From CBDHDJ01 sp965261645 (GTDB lineage Bacteria > Pseudomonadota > Alphaproteobacteria > SHVV01): 64,000 bases of DNA. The notes beneath the pieces are model-generated. The model saw nothing but the letters and a program-made list of their open reading frames with translations, did not search any database and was not told the origin of the DNA. The position numbers and the translations under genes were made by a program. Within the stretch, counting starts at the first letter, position 1. Each line of letters starts with the position of its first letter. Location of the stretch: positions 1,044,997-1,108,996 of the forward strand of contig CBDHDJ010000002.1 in assembly GCA_965261645.1 (NCBI GenBank). The letters run 5' to 3'. Below are positions 54,160 through 62,165 of this stretch, one piece after another.

Positions 54160-54181
54160 CGGACTCGGAGGGCGACCGCGA

Positions 54182-54910
54182 TTAGGCGAGCGCCTGCATG
54201 CGCTCGTAGATATCGCGCTGCAAAGCGCGCTCAACACGCAGGTACTCCTCGACCGTCGCCACTACAAGCCGGCGCTGTTCGTCGGTCTGGGCGAACTTCT
54301 CCATGAGTTCGCGTCCGGCGCTGGAGTGGTCCTCGTCGGCAACTTCGTGGACAGTCCAGAACTTCACGGCCTCATCTGACAGGTCGAACTTCTTCTTCAG
54401 CGCCTCGGCGACCCTGGCGCAATTGCCGGGAGCCTGGGCCTCGCCCGCCATCATGAGAGCCGAGACGCCTTCGAGGAAGCTCCGGTGGCAGATCTCCGTG
54501 AGGTACCCCTTGAACGCCGTTGTCACCGGCGAGAGCTGGGCATTCCACATCTCGTCGCGCGTGAGCCCGATCGCCTCGCCGAACTCACACCACAGCTCGT
54601 GGTGCGGCTTGCCGTTCGAGTAAAGCTTTCCCGTCCCCTCCTCGTACACGACCTCGGCCAGCATCGCCCGCCATTTCGGATCGGGACAGCTGACATAGAG
54701 CGGTCCGTGAAAGTTGTGATTGTGTAGCGCGAAGACGCCGAACTGCCGGACGAACTCCTTGAGCTGCTCGAGGTTGAGGTTGCCTGACGTGAGGTCCTGC
54801 CACAAGGGTGTGTCCGCCCAGGCGCTTCGTGAGATAGCGTCCTGAACCTGCTGCAGAGTCTCGTCGGTCGTGAGACCTGAAATCTCCACGCTTTCAGCTG
54901 TTGCGGTCAT
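54182..54910 (-). CDS. Heme-oxygenase-like diiron oxidase (HDO) candidate, TenA/PqqC superfamily
   Basis: The 242-residue all-helical protein has HNHNFHG (63-69), LAEVVYEEGTG (85-95) with Glu90/91, PHHELW (His103/104), FLEGVSALMM (Glu147) and HEVADEDH (His188, Asp192, His195). The HxxxDxxH helix plus upstream Glu/His is the metal-ligand pattern of HDO enzymes such as SznF and UndA. These use a di-iron centre and O2 for N-oxygenation, C-C cleavage or desaturation. A thiaminase-type TenA function is less likely. It is paralogous to the damaged gene at 39213. It is convergent with HyuB. ATG 54910 follows GGAGGGCGAC. Substrate unknown. Confidence 0.82.
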   Translation of the reverse strand: MTATAESVEISGLTTDETLQQVQDAISRSAWADTPLWQDLTSGNLNLEQLKEFVRQFGVFALHNHNFHGPLYVSCPDPKWRAMLAEVVYEEGTGKLYSNGKPHHELWCEFGEAIGLTRDEMWNAQLSPVTTAFKGYLTEICHRSFLEGVSALMMAGEAQAPGNCARVAEALKKKFDLSDEAVKFWTVHEVADEDHSSAGRELMEKFAQTDEQRRLVVATVEEYLRVERALQRDIYERMQALA

Positions 54911-55022
54911 GTCGCCCTCCGTTGATCAATGATCAGTCCAACTCGCGTCGCTTCTCGCGCCGATGGTCCAGTGCGGTATCGCGAGAATGACGTCCTCCTA
55001 TATCGAGCACATCGCCCGGAAC

Positions 55023-55889
55023 CTATTCCGCGGCGCTCTTCTCGTGCGATCTCGCCCGCCGGGGCCAGATCCGCAGAAATTCGTGATGGTCGGGCGGAAA
55101 TGGATCGCCGTGTTTTAGCTTGGGATCGTATTTGGGCTTGACCATTTTTCTTATTTCGGGACCGCGATCCGCATAAACCGCATCGTCTCCGGCGAGCCGG
55201 TAGATCATCGCCCGGCGGCGCCGATCCGTCATGTTCCCCGGGGAAGAATGGATCGTCAGCATATGGTTGACGATACAGTCCCCCGGCTCGGTCTCGAATT
55301 GCGCGATGTCGTAGCTCTGGCGGTCGGCCTCGATATCCGGCATCGGCTCGAGGCTATAGTTAGAATCATAGAAACTGTCCCCGCCGAGGTCTTGGGGGGC
55401 ATACCACTTGCCCCACTTGTGCGAACCCTGGATCCATTCGCAGGCGCCACTCTCCGGGATGACGTGATCGAGCGAAATCCACATGCCGCAGACCTGGCTG
55501 CCATCGACCCAATTGTAGGGCTGGTCGTGATGCCAGGTCGTGGGCGTGGGGGTATGCGGTTCCTTGGTCAACATCATGTCGGTGAGCAAGGTGATCCGCT
55601 CGGACCGCATACAGGCTGCTGCAATGCCCCCGACAGGGGAGTCCAGCGCCAACGCCATGAGGTCGTCGTTGATCAGAAACATTCTCCAGTCGAGCTCGAA
55701 GCGCCCCGGCGATCCCTCAGGGTTGAGCAGCATCCCCTCCTCGGTTGGATTCGCGATGATGTAGTCCAGGGCGGTGCGCGTGCGCTCGACCCAATCCCTA
55801 TCGAACATGCCGCGCAAGCACACCACGCCGTCGCGCTGAAATGTGTCGACCTCCGCGCCGGTAATGGGTTGTGGTGGGTCGCTGTTCAT
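55023..55889 (-). CDS. Phytanoyl-CoA dioxygenase (PhyH)-family Fe(II)/2-oxoglutarate oxygenase
   Basis: The 288-residue enzyme is read from ATG 55889, preceded by GGAGGCCCTC. It shows the facial triad: HxD at His120/Asp122 (TWHHDQPYNW), distal His214 in LTIHSSPGN, and the 2-oxoglutarate-binding Arg about residues 223-226 (TDRRRRAM). IPESGACEWIQGSHKWGKWYAP and ETEPGDCIVNHML are typical of the PhyH family, to which PhnY belongs. It is divergent from an HD-domain gene with a 238-bp shared upstream region. The substrate cannot be read, and 2-aminoethylphosphonate-type compounds are one candidate. Confidence 0.88.
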   Translation of the reverse strand: MNSDPPQPITGAEVDTFQRDGVVCLRGMFDRDWVERTRTALDYIIANPTEEGMLLNPEGSPGRFELDWRMFLINDDLMALALDSPVGGIAAACMRSERITLLTDMMLTKEPHTPTPTTWHHDQPYNWVDGSQVCGMWISLDHVIPESGACEWIQGSHKWGKWYAPQDLGGDSFYDSNYSLEPMPDIEADRQSYDIAQFETEPGDCIVNHMLTIHSSPGNMTDRRRRAMIYRLAGDDAVYADRGPEIRKMVKPKYDPKLKHGDPFPPDHHEFLRIWPRRARSHEKSAAE

Positions 55890-56127
55890 GATGAGGGCCT
55901 CCTGCCCCAGCCAAACTGTCGCGGATGGAGGATACTCTCCAGTCATTTTATTACTATTACATGGCTGAGGAGAACACACTGGATTGAGCCGCTTCGCGGG
56001 AGTCCACCCGCCATCGCACAAAGTTCAAACGCGGTAGGCGTGGCCCTGAATTGACCTGCCACCCCTTCGTCCGTAGCATCTAGAAAGCTTGCCGAGAACG
56101 CGGCTCTCACCGAACGAGGACAGCCCA

Positions 56128-56886
56128 ATGCCCACGACCAAGACGATGTCGGAACGTGCGGACGAGCTCGAGCTCGTCCAGATGAGAGAGTTGGACGAAC
56201 GCGTCATCGTCAAATCGCAGCTCTTTCTGCTCGCCGAGGGCGTACCGCCGCACAGCGGAAAATTCAGCCAGGGGGCGGGGAAAAGGGTGCTGATGGGTGA
56301 TGATCCGCGTCTGCCCCCGATGCCGCAGGCTCCGACGCTCATGGACTTCATCACGTGCCGCTTCATGGTCGGAGGGCAGCAGCACATTTTGCAAAGCGCG
56401 CGGCTGGCCCGGCAAAACGGCTTACCGGAGAAGATGGTGCTCGCTTGTCTGCTGCACGACATCGCCGTCATCGGTTTCATCCGGTCCGACCACGGCTATT
56501 GGAGCGCCCAACTGCTCGCACCCTATGTCGATGAAGAGGTCAGCTGGGCGATCCGTATGCACCAGTGCTTGCGGTTCTTTCCCGACGAATCCGTCGGCTA
56601 CACCTACCCCGAAGCCTATGTTCGGATCTTCGGCGAGGACTATCAGCCCGAGCCTTACATCGTCGAGGAGTACGAGCGGGCCCGCCAGCACAAGTGGTAC
56701 ATGTCGTCCCGCATGATCTGCGTCAACGACCTCTATTCCTTCGACTCGGACGTGGAGGTTGGCTGGGAGGAGTTCGAGGACGTGATCGCTCGGCACTTCA
56801 AGCAGCCGCCCGAGGGGCTCGGCAACGACAACACGCCGTCATCGCATATGTGGCGTACCCTGCGGCGGCCCTGCAACGCGCTCTAG
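56128..56886 (+). CDS. HD-domain protein, candidate mixed-valence diiron oxygenase (PhnZ/MIOX-like)
   Basis: The 252-residue protein has the HD-superfamily ligand set: His86 (GGQQHILQ), His110-Asp111 (ACLLHDIAVIGF), His122 (SDHGYWSAQLLAPYV), His145 (AIRMHQCLRF) and a later Asp201 (VNDLYSFD). The H...HD...H...H...D order and the Y-phased AQLLAPYVDEEVSWAI follow the PhnZ/TmpB/MIOX subgroup, which uses a di-iron centre for O2-dependent C-P or C-C cleavage rather than phosphate hydrolysis. The neighbouring divergent PhyH gene is the typical upstream hydroxylase of such pairs. The start at ATG 56128 follows GAGGACAG. Function as an oxygenase is inferred. Confidence 0.72.
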   Translation: MPTTKTMSERADELELVQMRELDERVIVKSQLFLLAEGVPPHSGKFSQGAGKRVLMGDDPRLPPMPQAPTLMDFITCRFMVGGQQHILQSARLARQNGLPEKMVLACLLHDIAVIGFIRSDHGYWSAQLLAPYVDEEVSWAIRMHQCLRFFPDESVGYTYPEAYVRIFGEDYQPEPYIVEEYERARQHKWYMSSRMICVNDLYSFDSDVEVGWEEFEDVIARHFKQPPEGLGNDNTPSSHMWRTLRRPCNAL

Positions 56887-57021
56887 AAACCCGAGGTCCG
56901 ACACCGAAGCCTTGATGAGTCGCGAGAGGGATTTCACCGCCGCATAAGATATCTGCCGAGAGTGCCGCGCTGCCTGTAGCCGGCCCGGCGGCGGTGTTCC
57001 TGCGGCTCGGGGCGTGGGCGG

Positions 57022-58287
57022 TCAGGATGTCGCGGCGGCCCGCTCCCCGCTCGGTTTGGCATCGGCCGTGCGGCTGTAAAAGAGCAAAGCAAGCGCGACC
57101 AGGGCGGCGATGAAGGCGAACATCCAGCGGTAGCCCGCCGCCATCACAATGCCGTCGGGCTGCTCGAATGCGCCGATGATCGGCCCGGTGGCGGTCTGCA
57201 TGAAGGCGACGCCGATGAAGGTGGCAAGCGCAAGCATGGTCAGGCCCCGCCCCATCAGCCGGTCGGGAAAGATGGTTCGGCCATGGGCGAAGGCTGTGAC
57301 ACTGAACCCGTTGAGAAACGCGAGCGCCGCAAACAGCACCGTCACCAGCCACAAAGGCGGTTGAGGCAGGAGGGCGAGGAGACCGAGAACGACAACGGTC
57401 CCGGCCCCACCGGCCAGCGTCACCCATTTTCGGGTATCGAAAATGCGGTCGAGCGGCCCGAAAGTGATAAAGCCGACGGCGAGCGCGACGGTCATCACCG
57501 CCAACACATTACCCCTGGCCGTCAGCCCCAAGCCGTGCACGTCGTGAAGATAGGGCCCACCCCACAGACCCAAGACCGTCAGCACCGCGGCGTAGGAGAC
57601 GAAGCCAATGAAGAACATGACGGGCAGCCGGGGGTTGAGTAGCACCTCACCCAGCCCGCGAACGATCTCGCCGATGGATTCCGACTCACGGTCGTGAAAA
57701 GCGTGGCCCGGCGGTGCATCGCGGACGACAAGATAGCCGAGGATGGCCATGACGACGGCAATCACGGCCATGCCAATGAACGAATTGCGCCATCCGATGG
57801 CCTCGACCGTCACCGCAAACGGCGTCGTTCCCAGCAGAACGCCAAATACGCCAATCGCTGACAGCGTACCCGAGACGGTGGCGAAGTGCTCAGGCGGGGC
57901 CCACCGTGTCGCCAGCAGCAAGGCGCCGATCAGGACGCCGGCACAGCCCACACCCGTGAAGAACCGGCCGAGACTGAGATCGAGCATACCCGCGGCCACC
58001 GCGAACAGAAGCGAGCCCCCGGCGGTAAAGGCCATCATGCTGGGAACCGTGATCCGCACGCCGAAGCGATCGAGCATCATACCCACGGGAATCTGCGCCG
58101 CCGCGTAACCCGCGAAGAAAAGACCGGTCAGCACACCCATCGCCTCGGGTGAGAGCGTGAGTTCGCTCATCAGGTCGGGCGCGATGACGGCGTTCGAAAT
58201 GCGGAAGAAATTGCTGATGATGTAGAGCGGGCAGATCGCGGCGAGGATGACGATCGCGCGGCGGAATTGCGATGAGGGTGGGGTCAT
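57022..58287 (-). CDS. MFS transporter
   Basis: The 421-residue protein has 12 predicted transmembrane helices. The MFS loop 2-3 motif is GMMLDRFGVRITVPSM. LFFAGYAAAQIP, LTMLALATFIGVAFMQTATGPIIGAF and GPLDRIFDTRKWVTLAG are further conserved stretches. The subgroup resembles CynX/NimT-type or nitrate/anion carriers, but the substrate cannot be assigned. It lies 135 bp beyond the HD-domain gene on the opposite strand and could export or import the compound handled by the nearby oxygenases. Upstream sequence has no strong ribosome site. Confidence 0.9.
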   Translation of the reverse strand: MTPPSSQFRRAIVILAAICPLYIISNFFRISNAVIAPDLMSELTLSPEAMGVLTGLFFAGYAAAQIPVGMMLDRFGVRITVPSMMAFTAGGSLLFAVAAGMLDLSLGRFFTGVGCAGVLIGALLLATRWAPPEHFATVSGTLSAIGVFGVLLGTTPFAVTVEAIGWRNSFIGMAVIAVVMAILGYLVVRDAPPGHAFHDRESESIGEIVRGLGEVLLNPRLPVMFFIGFVSYAAVLTVLGLWGGPYLHDVHGLGLTARGNVLAVMTVALAVGFITFGPLDRIFDTRKWVTLAGGAGTVVVLGLLALLPQPPLWLVTVLFAALAFLNGFSVTAFAHGRTIFPDRLMGRGLTMLALATFIGVAFMQTATGPIIGAFEQPDGIVMAAGYRWMFAFIAALVALALLFYSRTADAKPSGERAAATS

Positions 58288-58427
58288 ACGGGCGTTGGTC
58301 CGGGCCTAACTGGCCCCCGCCGTCTGTCGGCGGATTGGGCGGGCAAGATCGATAATGGCAGTGCAGATGAGGGCTGGCGAGTGCTTGGTAAGCCCTCGTT
58401 GAGCTGGGAAGCGTTGGCGCGGGTGGG

Positions 58428-59433
58428 CTAGTAGACGAGTTCGTCCTCGCCGCCGCCGGCGATCACGATCTCGCCGCGGTCCGAGAGGTCCTTGGCCGCG
58501 ACCACCATGGCGGTCTGCGCCTCGTCGACCTCGCGCAGGCGCACCGGACCCATCGAATCCATGTCCTCGCGCAGGATCTTGCCGGCGCGCTCCGACATGT
58601 TGCTGAAAAATAGATCGCGCAACGTCTCCGAGGCGCCCTTCAAGGCGGTCGCCAACGCGCTCTTATCGACACTGCGCAAGAGAACCTGAACGCCGTTGGG
58701 ATCGAGGCTCGCCAGATCCTCGAAGGTGAACATCAGCGCCTTGATCTTCTCCGCCGAATCCTGGCTGCGCTCCTCGAGGGAGGCCATGAAACGCTGCTCG
58801 GTGCTGCGGTCGAAGTTGTTGAAGATCTCGGCGATCATCTCGTGGCTGTCGCGCTGGGTGGTGCGCGAGAGGTTGGTCATGAACTCGTTGCGCAACGTCT
58901 GCTCGACGCTGTCGAGGACCTCCTTGCGCGGCCTGGAGGCTGAGCATGCGCATCATGACTTCCATGGCGAACTCCTCGGGCAGCGTGCTCAACACCCGCG
59001 AGGCGTTGTCCGCCTTGAGCTGGCCCAGCACCACCGCCACGGTCTGCGGGTATTCGTTCTTGAGGTAGGTCGCCAGCGTCGCCTCGTTCACGTTGCCAAG
59101 CTTGTCCCACACCGTGCGCCCGGCTGGGCCGCGGATACTATCGAGAATGTTATTGACCCGATCGGCGTCCATGCCGGCGGCCTTGAGCGCGCGCTCGGTG
59201 CTCTCGTAGCTGCCGCGCAGCGAGCCGGTGCCCGAGATCGAGGCGGCGAACTCCATGAACACCTCCTCGATGGTCTCGGAGTTCATGGTGCCGAGGTTGG
59301 CCATCGCCATGGAGAGCTCGCCGATCTCCTCGTCGTCCATCTTGGCGAACAGCGCCGCGGCTTGCTCCTCATTCAGCGCCAGCATCAAACACGCCGCTTT
59401 CTGCTGTCCGTTCAGTCCTACGCCATCGGCCAT
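58428..59433 (-). pseudogene. fliG: Flagellar motor switch protein FliG, frameshifted
   Basis: FliG couples the flagellar rotor to the stator. The N-terminal two thirds (MADGVGLNGQQKAACLML to FAMEVMMRMLSLQAAQ, including YPQTVAVVLGQLKADNASRVLSTLPEE) and the C-terminal third (KEVLDSVEQTLRNEFMTNLSRTTQRD to AAKDLSDRGEIVIAG, with the charged torque helix LREVDEAQ) lie in different frames. Loss of two bases near 58930, in GCGCAAGGAG where CAGAAGGAG is expected, explains the shift. Both parts are otherwise well conserved. No other flagellar gene is in the window. A lesion here would stop motility, unless it is an assembly error. Confidence 0.85.
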
Positions 59434-59815
59434 CAGGTTTCCATGTTTTGTCGCGGCACTGCGCGCCGCGGCCGCTATCCCGCGGGGAAGCGGCTACTTC
59501 AGTTTAAGAGTGATGTTCCACGAGCAAAAATTATGCCACAGATAAGCGTATAACGCATCATTTTTAATGTGTGATCGGAACTCATACCTCTAAGATGGTG
59601 AAAAACAATGAGGAACTTTGACGACGCCTAGTCGCCGTACGCCGATTTGCGCGAGCACCGCAGTCCTATTTAGGGGATCGCAGGTTTAGGGGATCGCAGG
59701 TTCGCCCGTAGCCCGGCCAACCCTGTTGCGCTTCGTCGAGCCGATGATGACCAAGGGCCTCGTCCCCCTCGAAAAGGTGCGCGTCCGGCGCTACCGCCAA
59801 GCGGAGGACTAAACC
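59434..59815. other. Intergenic region with 16-bp tandem repeat and a gene remnant
   Basis: This 382-bp stretch holds the fliG upstream region and an AT-rich tract (about 59,500-59,610). It also holds a perfect 16-bp tandem duplication TTTAGGGGATCGCAGG at 59669-59684 and 59685-59700. A short plus-strand open run 59714-59812 has strong coding-like third-base GC and ends QAED-stop. It reads TLLRFVEPMMTKG and LVPLEKVRVRRYR. It looks like the last ~30 codons of a lost gene, but no family could be named. It converges with the methyltransferase-like gene. Confidence 0.4.
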
Positions 59816-60304
59816 TTACAGCCAGCGGCGCACGGATCTCTTGTAGCGCCGGTACTCCTCGCCGAACTTGCGTTCGAGGTAACGCTCCTCGCGCCGGATG
59901 ACGCCGTAGTGGAGGACGATCAGCACCGGGATCAGGCCCACCAGGGCCCACGCATTGTCGGCGGAAATCGCGATGCCGGCGTGGATCAGGCTCACCGCGA
60001 TGTAGATCGGGTTGCGGGAGAGGCGGTAGAGGCCGTCGGTGACCAGTACGATCGCCGGTTTGGGAGTCTCCACGTTGGTGCCGGCGCGGCGAAACTGGCG
60101 GATCGCGATGGCCACGAGGGCAACGCCGACAACAACAAAAATAGCACCGAGGGGATACTGAACGTCGTTCGCAACGACCGCGATCGGCCAAATCGTGTCG
60201 AGCACGAAACCGAGCGCCAAGAAACCGAGAAAAATCAGCGGCGGCCGGGCGATGACCCCGGGATGATCATTGGCGGTGGCCGTCGTCGGCACGCCGCTCT
60301 CCAT
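59816..60304 (-). CDS. Isoprenylcysteine carboxylmethyltransferase (ICMT) family membrane protein
   Basis: The 162-residue protein has four or five hydrophobic helices and the family core: FRRAGTNVETPKPAIVLVTDGLYRLSRNPIYIAVSLIHAGIAI and, near the end, HYGVIRREERYLERKFGEEYRRYKRSVRRWL. NPIYIA and REERYLERKFGEEYRRY bind SAM in the ICMT fold. Bacterial members are integral membrane methyltransferases of unknown substrate, since prenylated proteins are absent. ATG 60304 begins the gene. The same strand upstream encodes the damaged Spy-like gene in the same frame, which makes an artificial fusion readable. Confidence 0.85.
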   Translation of the reverse strand: MESGVPTTATANDHPGVIARPPLIFLGFLALGFVLDTIWPIAVVANDVQYPLGAIFVVVGVALVAIAIRQFRRAGTNVETPKPAIVLVTDGLYRLSRNPIYIAVSLIHAGIAISADNAWALVGLIPVLIVLHYGVIRREERYLERKFGEEYRRYKRSVRRWL

Positions 60305-60387
60305 CAGTCCCCGCTCGGCTATTATCGCCAGTCCCGGGGTTCGTGAAAAAGTGGGGCGGGTGGGCCCGGACCACCCGCCAAAATGGT

Positions 60388-60841
60388 CTACTGCCCGCGA
60401 CGGTGGCTCATCAACTGATCGATGGCCTGTTTCTGGCGTTCGTCGAGCGTCGCGTAGTAATGTATCGAACGCCGGGCGGATCGTGTGGATCACCTCGAGG
60501 CCGACGGTCATCATGGTCTCGAGGCGCGCAAGCCGCTGCGGCAGGCCCGTAGGCCCGTCGCCATCGGTCAGCTGGCTGCAAGACTCACCTATCGCGGCGC
60601 TACTCTGGCGAACCGCCGCGGTGAGGCGATCCCACGCCTGGTCCTGTTCGGGCGTGAAGTCGACGAACGCCTCAACGAAGCTCACGGCCCGCCCGATGCG
60701 CTTGTCGCGATGCTCGCTGCAGAGATGGCTAAATCCTCGCCGACCGTGCATCCAGCCGCCATGGCCTTGATGGCCGGACTCGGCGTACATGTCACCCATG
60801 TGTCGGGAAGCGGACGATTGGTCCGCCTTCACTATTTCCAT
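60388..60841 (-). pseudogene. Spy/CpxP-like LTXXQ-motif protein, frameshifted and lacking its signal peptide
   Basis: The frame from 60841 gives HLCSEHRDKRIGRAVSFVEAFVDFTPEQDQAWDRLTAAVRQSS, the start of the mature LTXXQ domain, and TPEQDQAW is the first LTXXQ copy. It continues to IRPAFDT. Removing one base near the GATACATTAC stretch restores YYATLDERQKQAIDQLMSHRRGQ and the stop TAG at 60388-60390, which contains the second motif LDERQ. Family members are exported and need a signal peptide, but none precedes 60841. Only about 120 bp separate this end from the integrase start, so the N-terminus was probably removed by integration of the element to the right. Confidence 0.6.
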
Positions 60842-60965
60842 GGCGATCTTGGTAGTTCCACAACAGCTATAAAACAGAGCGTTTCTTTGCTATTTGCAGC
60901 TTGACGCTTCCACCGAGTGCCGCTACGTTCTCATATACAGAGTGGTATCGGATGAGGGAACGTCA

Positions 60966-62165
60966 TTGGCCGGAAAACTGACAGCGAGGTTCGCGGAGAC
61001 GGTAACGAAGCCAGGACGGCATGGCGACGGCAATGGCCTGTATCTTGTGGTCAAGCCGAGCGGCGCGAGGTCCTGGGTTTTGCGCACCGTTGTGCGCGGG
61101 CGGCGGTGTGACATGGGCCTTGGCGGCTATCCGCTGGTCTCGCTGGCTGAAGCCCGCGAGGCGGCTTTCGCTAACCGCAAGCTGGCCCGTGCCGGGGGCG
61201 ATCCGCTGGCTCTCAAGCGGCGATCGGACATCCCGATCTTCGAGGAAGCCGCCCGGACCGTCATCGAAATTCACAAGCCAACGTGGCGCGATGGCGGCAA
61301 GTCCGCCGGTCAATGGGAGTCATCGTTGAGACAGTATGCCTTTCCGCGTCTCGCGGGCAGGCCAGTGGACACGATCACCACGGCTGACGTGATGGCGGTC
61401 TTGCTGCCGATATGGGCTGAAAAGTCCGTGACCGCCCGCCGTGTTCGCCAGCGCATCAGCGCGATCATGAAGTGGGCAGTCGCGCAGGGGTATCGCGGCG
61501 ACAATCCTGCCGGCGACGCCATCGCGTCCGCGTTGCCGAGAGTCGGCAACAGGCGTCGTCATTTCCGGTCCGTTCATCACACCGAGGCCAGCGACGCGGT
61601 CAGGGCGGTGAGGGAAGCGCAGGCTTCGCTCCCGGCGCGGCTGGCGTTCGAGTTCCTGGTTCTTACCGCTACGCGTTCCGGCGAGGTCCGGGGCGCATCG
61701 TGGTCCGAGTTCGACGTGGACGCAGCGACCTGGACGGTCCCGGACGAGCGCATGAAGGGTGGACGCGAGCATCGCGTTCCTCTGTCGACCCGGGCACTGG
61801 CGATCCTCGATGAGGCGCGGACGCTCGATGACGGGAGCGGCCTGGCGTTTCCGGCCCCGGCTGGGCGGAAGCCCATGTCCGGTTCGGCGCTTTCGAAGCT
61901 GTTGCGTGAGCTCGATATCGATGCCGTGCCGCACGGCTTCCGTTCGACCTTCCGGGACTGGTGCTCGGAGTCCGCGCGGGTGCCGCGCGAGGTGGCGGAA
62001 GCCTGCCTCGCCCACGTCGTGAAGGGTGTCGAGGGCGCTTATGCCCGCTCGGATCTGCTGGACCTTCGGCGCGAGCTGATGGAACGCTGGGCGACATATC
62101 TGGCGGCCGATGCCGGCGACACGGTGGTTCCGATGGCCCGGCCGTCGAAGGAAACAAGGCGGTGA
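60966..62165 (+). CDS. P4-type tyrosine integrase
   Basis: The 399-residue integrase has the DUF4102-type N-terminal arm-binding domain (LTARFAETVTKPGRHGDGNGLYLVVKPSGARSWVLR, then MGLGGYPLVSLAEAREAA) and the catalytic domain. Catalytic residues are Arg in VLTATRSGEVRG, His-x-x-Arg in PHGFRSTFRDW, His in CLAHVVKG and Tyr in EGAYARSDLL. I chose TTG 60966 because GAGGGAA (60954-60960) precedes it; an ATG is not available nearby. It is the first gene of an integrative element extending past the window edge. No tRNA gene was found at the junction. It overlaps the next gene by 4 bp. Confidence 0.92.
   Translation: MAGKLTARFAETVTKPGRHGDGNGLYLVVKPSGARSWVLRTVVRGRRCDMGLGGYPLVSLAEAREAAFANRKLARAGGDPLALKRRSDIPIFEEAARTVIEIHKPTWRDGGKSAGQWESSLRQYAFPRLAGRPVDTITTADVMAVLLPIWAEKSVTARRVRQRISAIMKWAVAQGYRGDNPAGDAIASALPRVGNRRRHFRSVHHTEASDAVRAVREAQASLPARLAFEFLVLTATRSGEVRGASWSEFDVDAATWTVPDERMKGGREHRVPLSTRALAILDEARTLDDGSGLAFPAPAGRKPMSGSALSKLLRELDIDAVPHGFRSTFRDWCSESARVPREVAEACLAHVVKGVEGAYARSDLLDLRRELMERWATYLAADAGDTVVPMARPSKETRR

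Noticed and set aside
59816..60841. Fusion of a Spy-like domain to an ICMT-family methyltransferase
   Set aside because: A one-base shift restores separate stop (60388-60390) and start (60304) codons. The fusion reading is an accident of the damaged frame.
60842..60965. tRNA gene as attachment site for the integrase
   Set aside because: No cloverleaf, T-loop GTTCGA or CCA-end pattern is visible next to the integrase.
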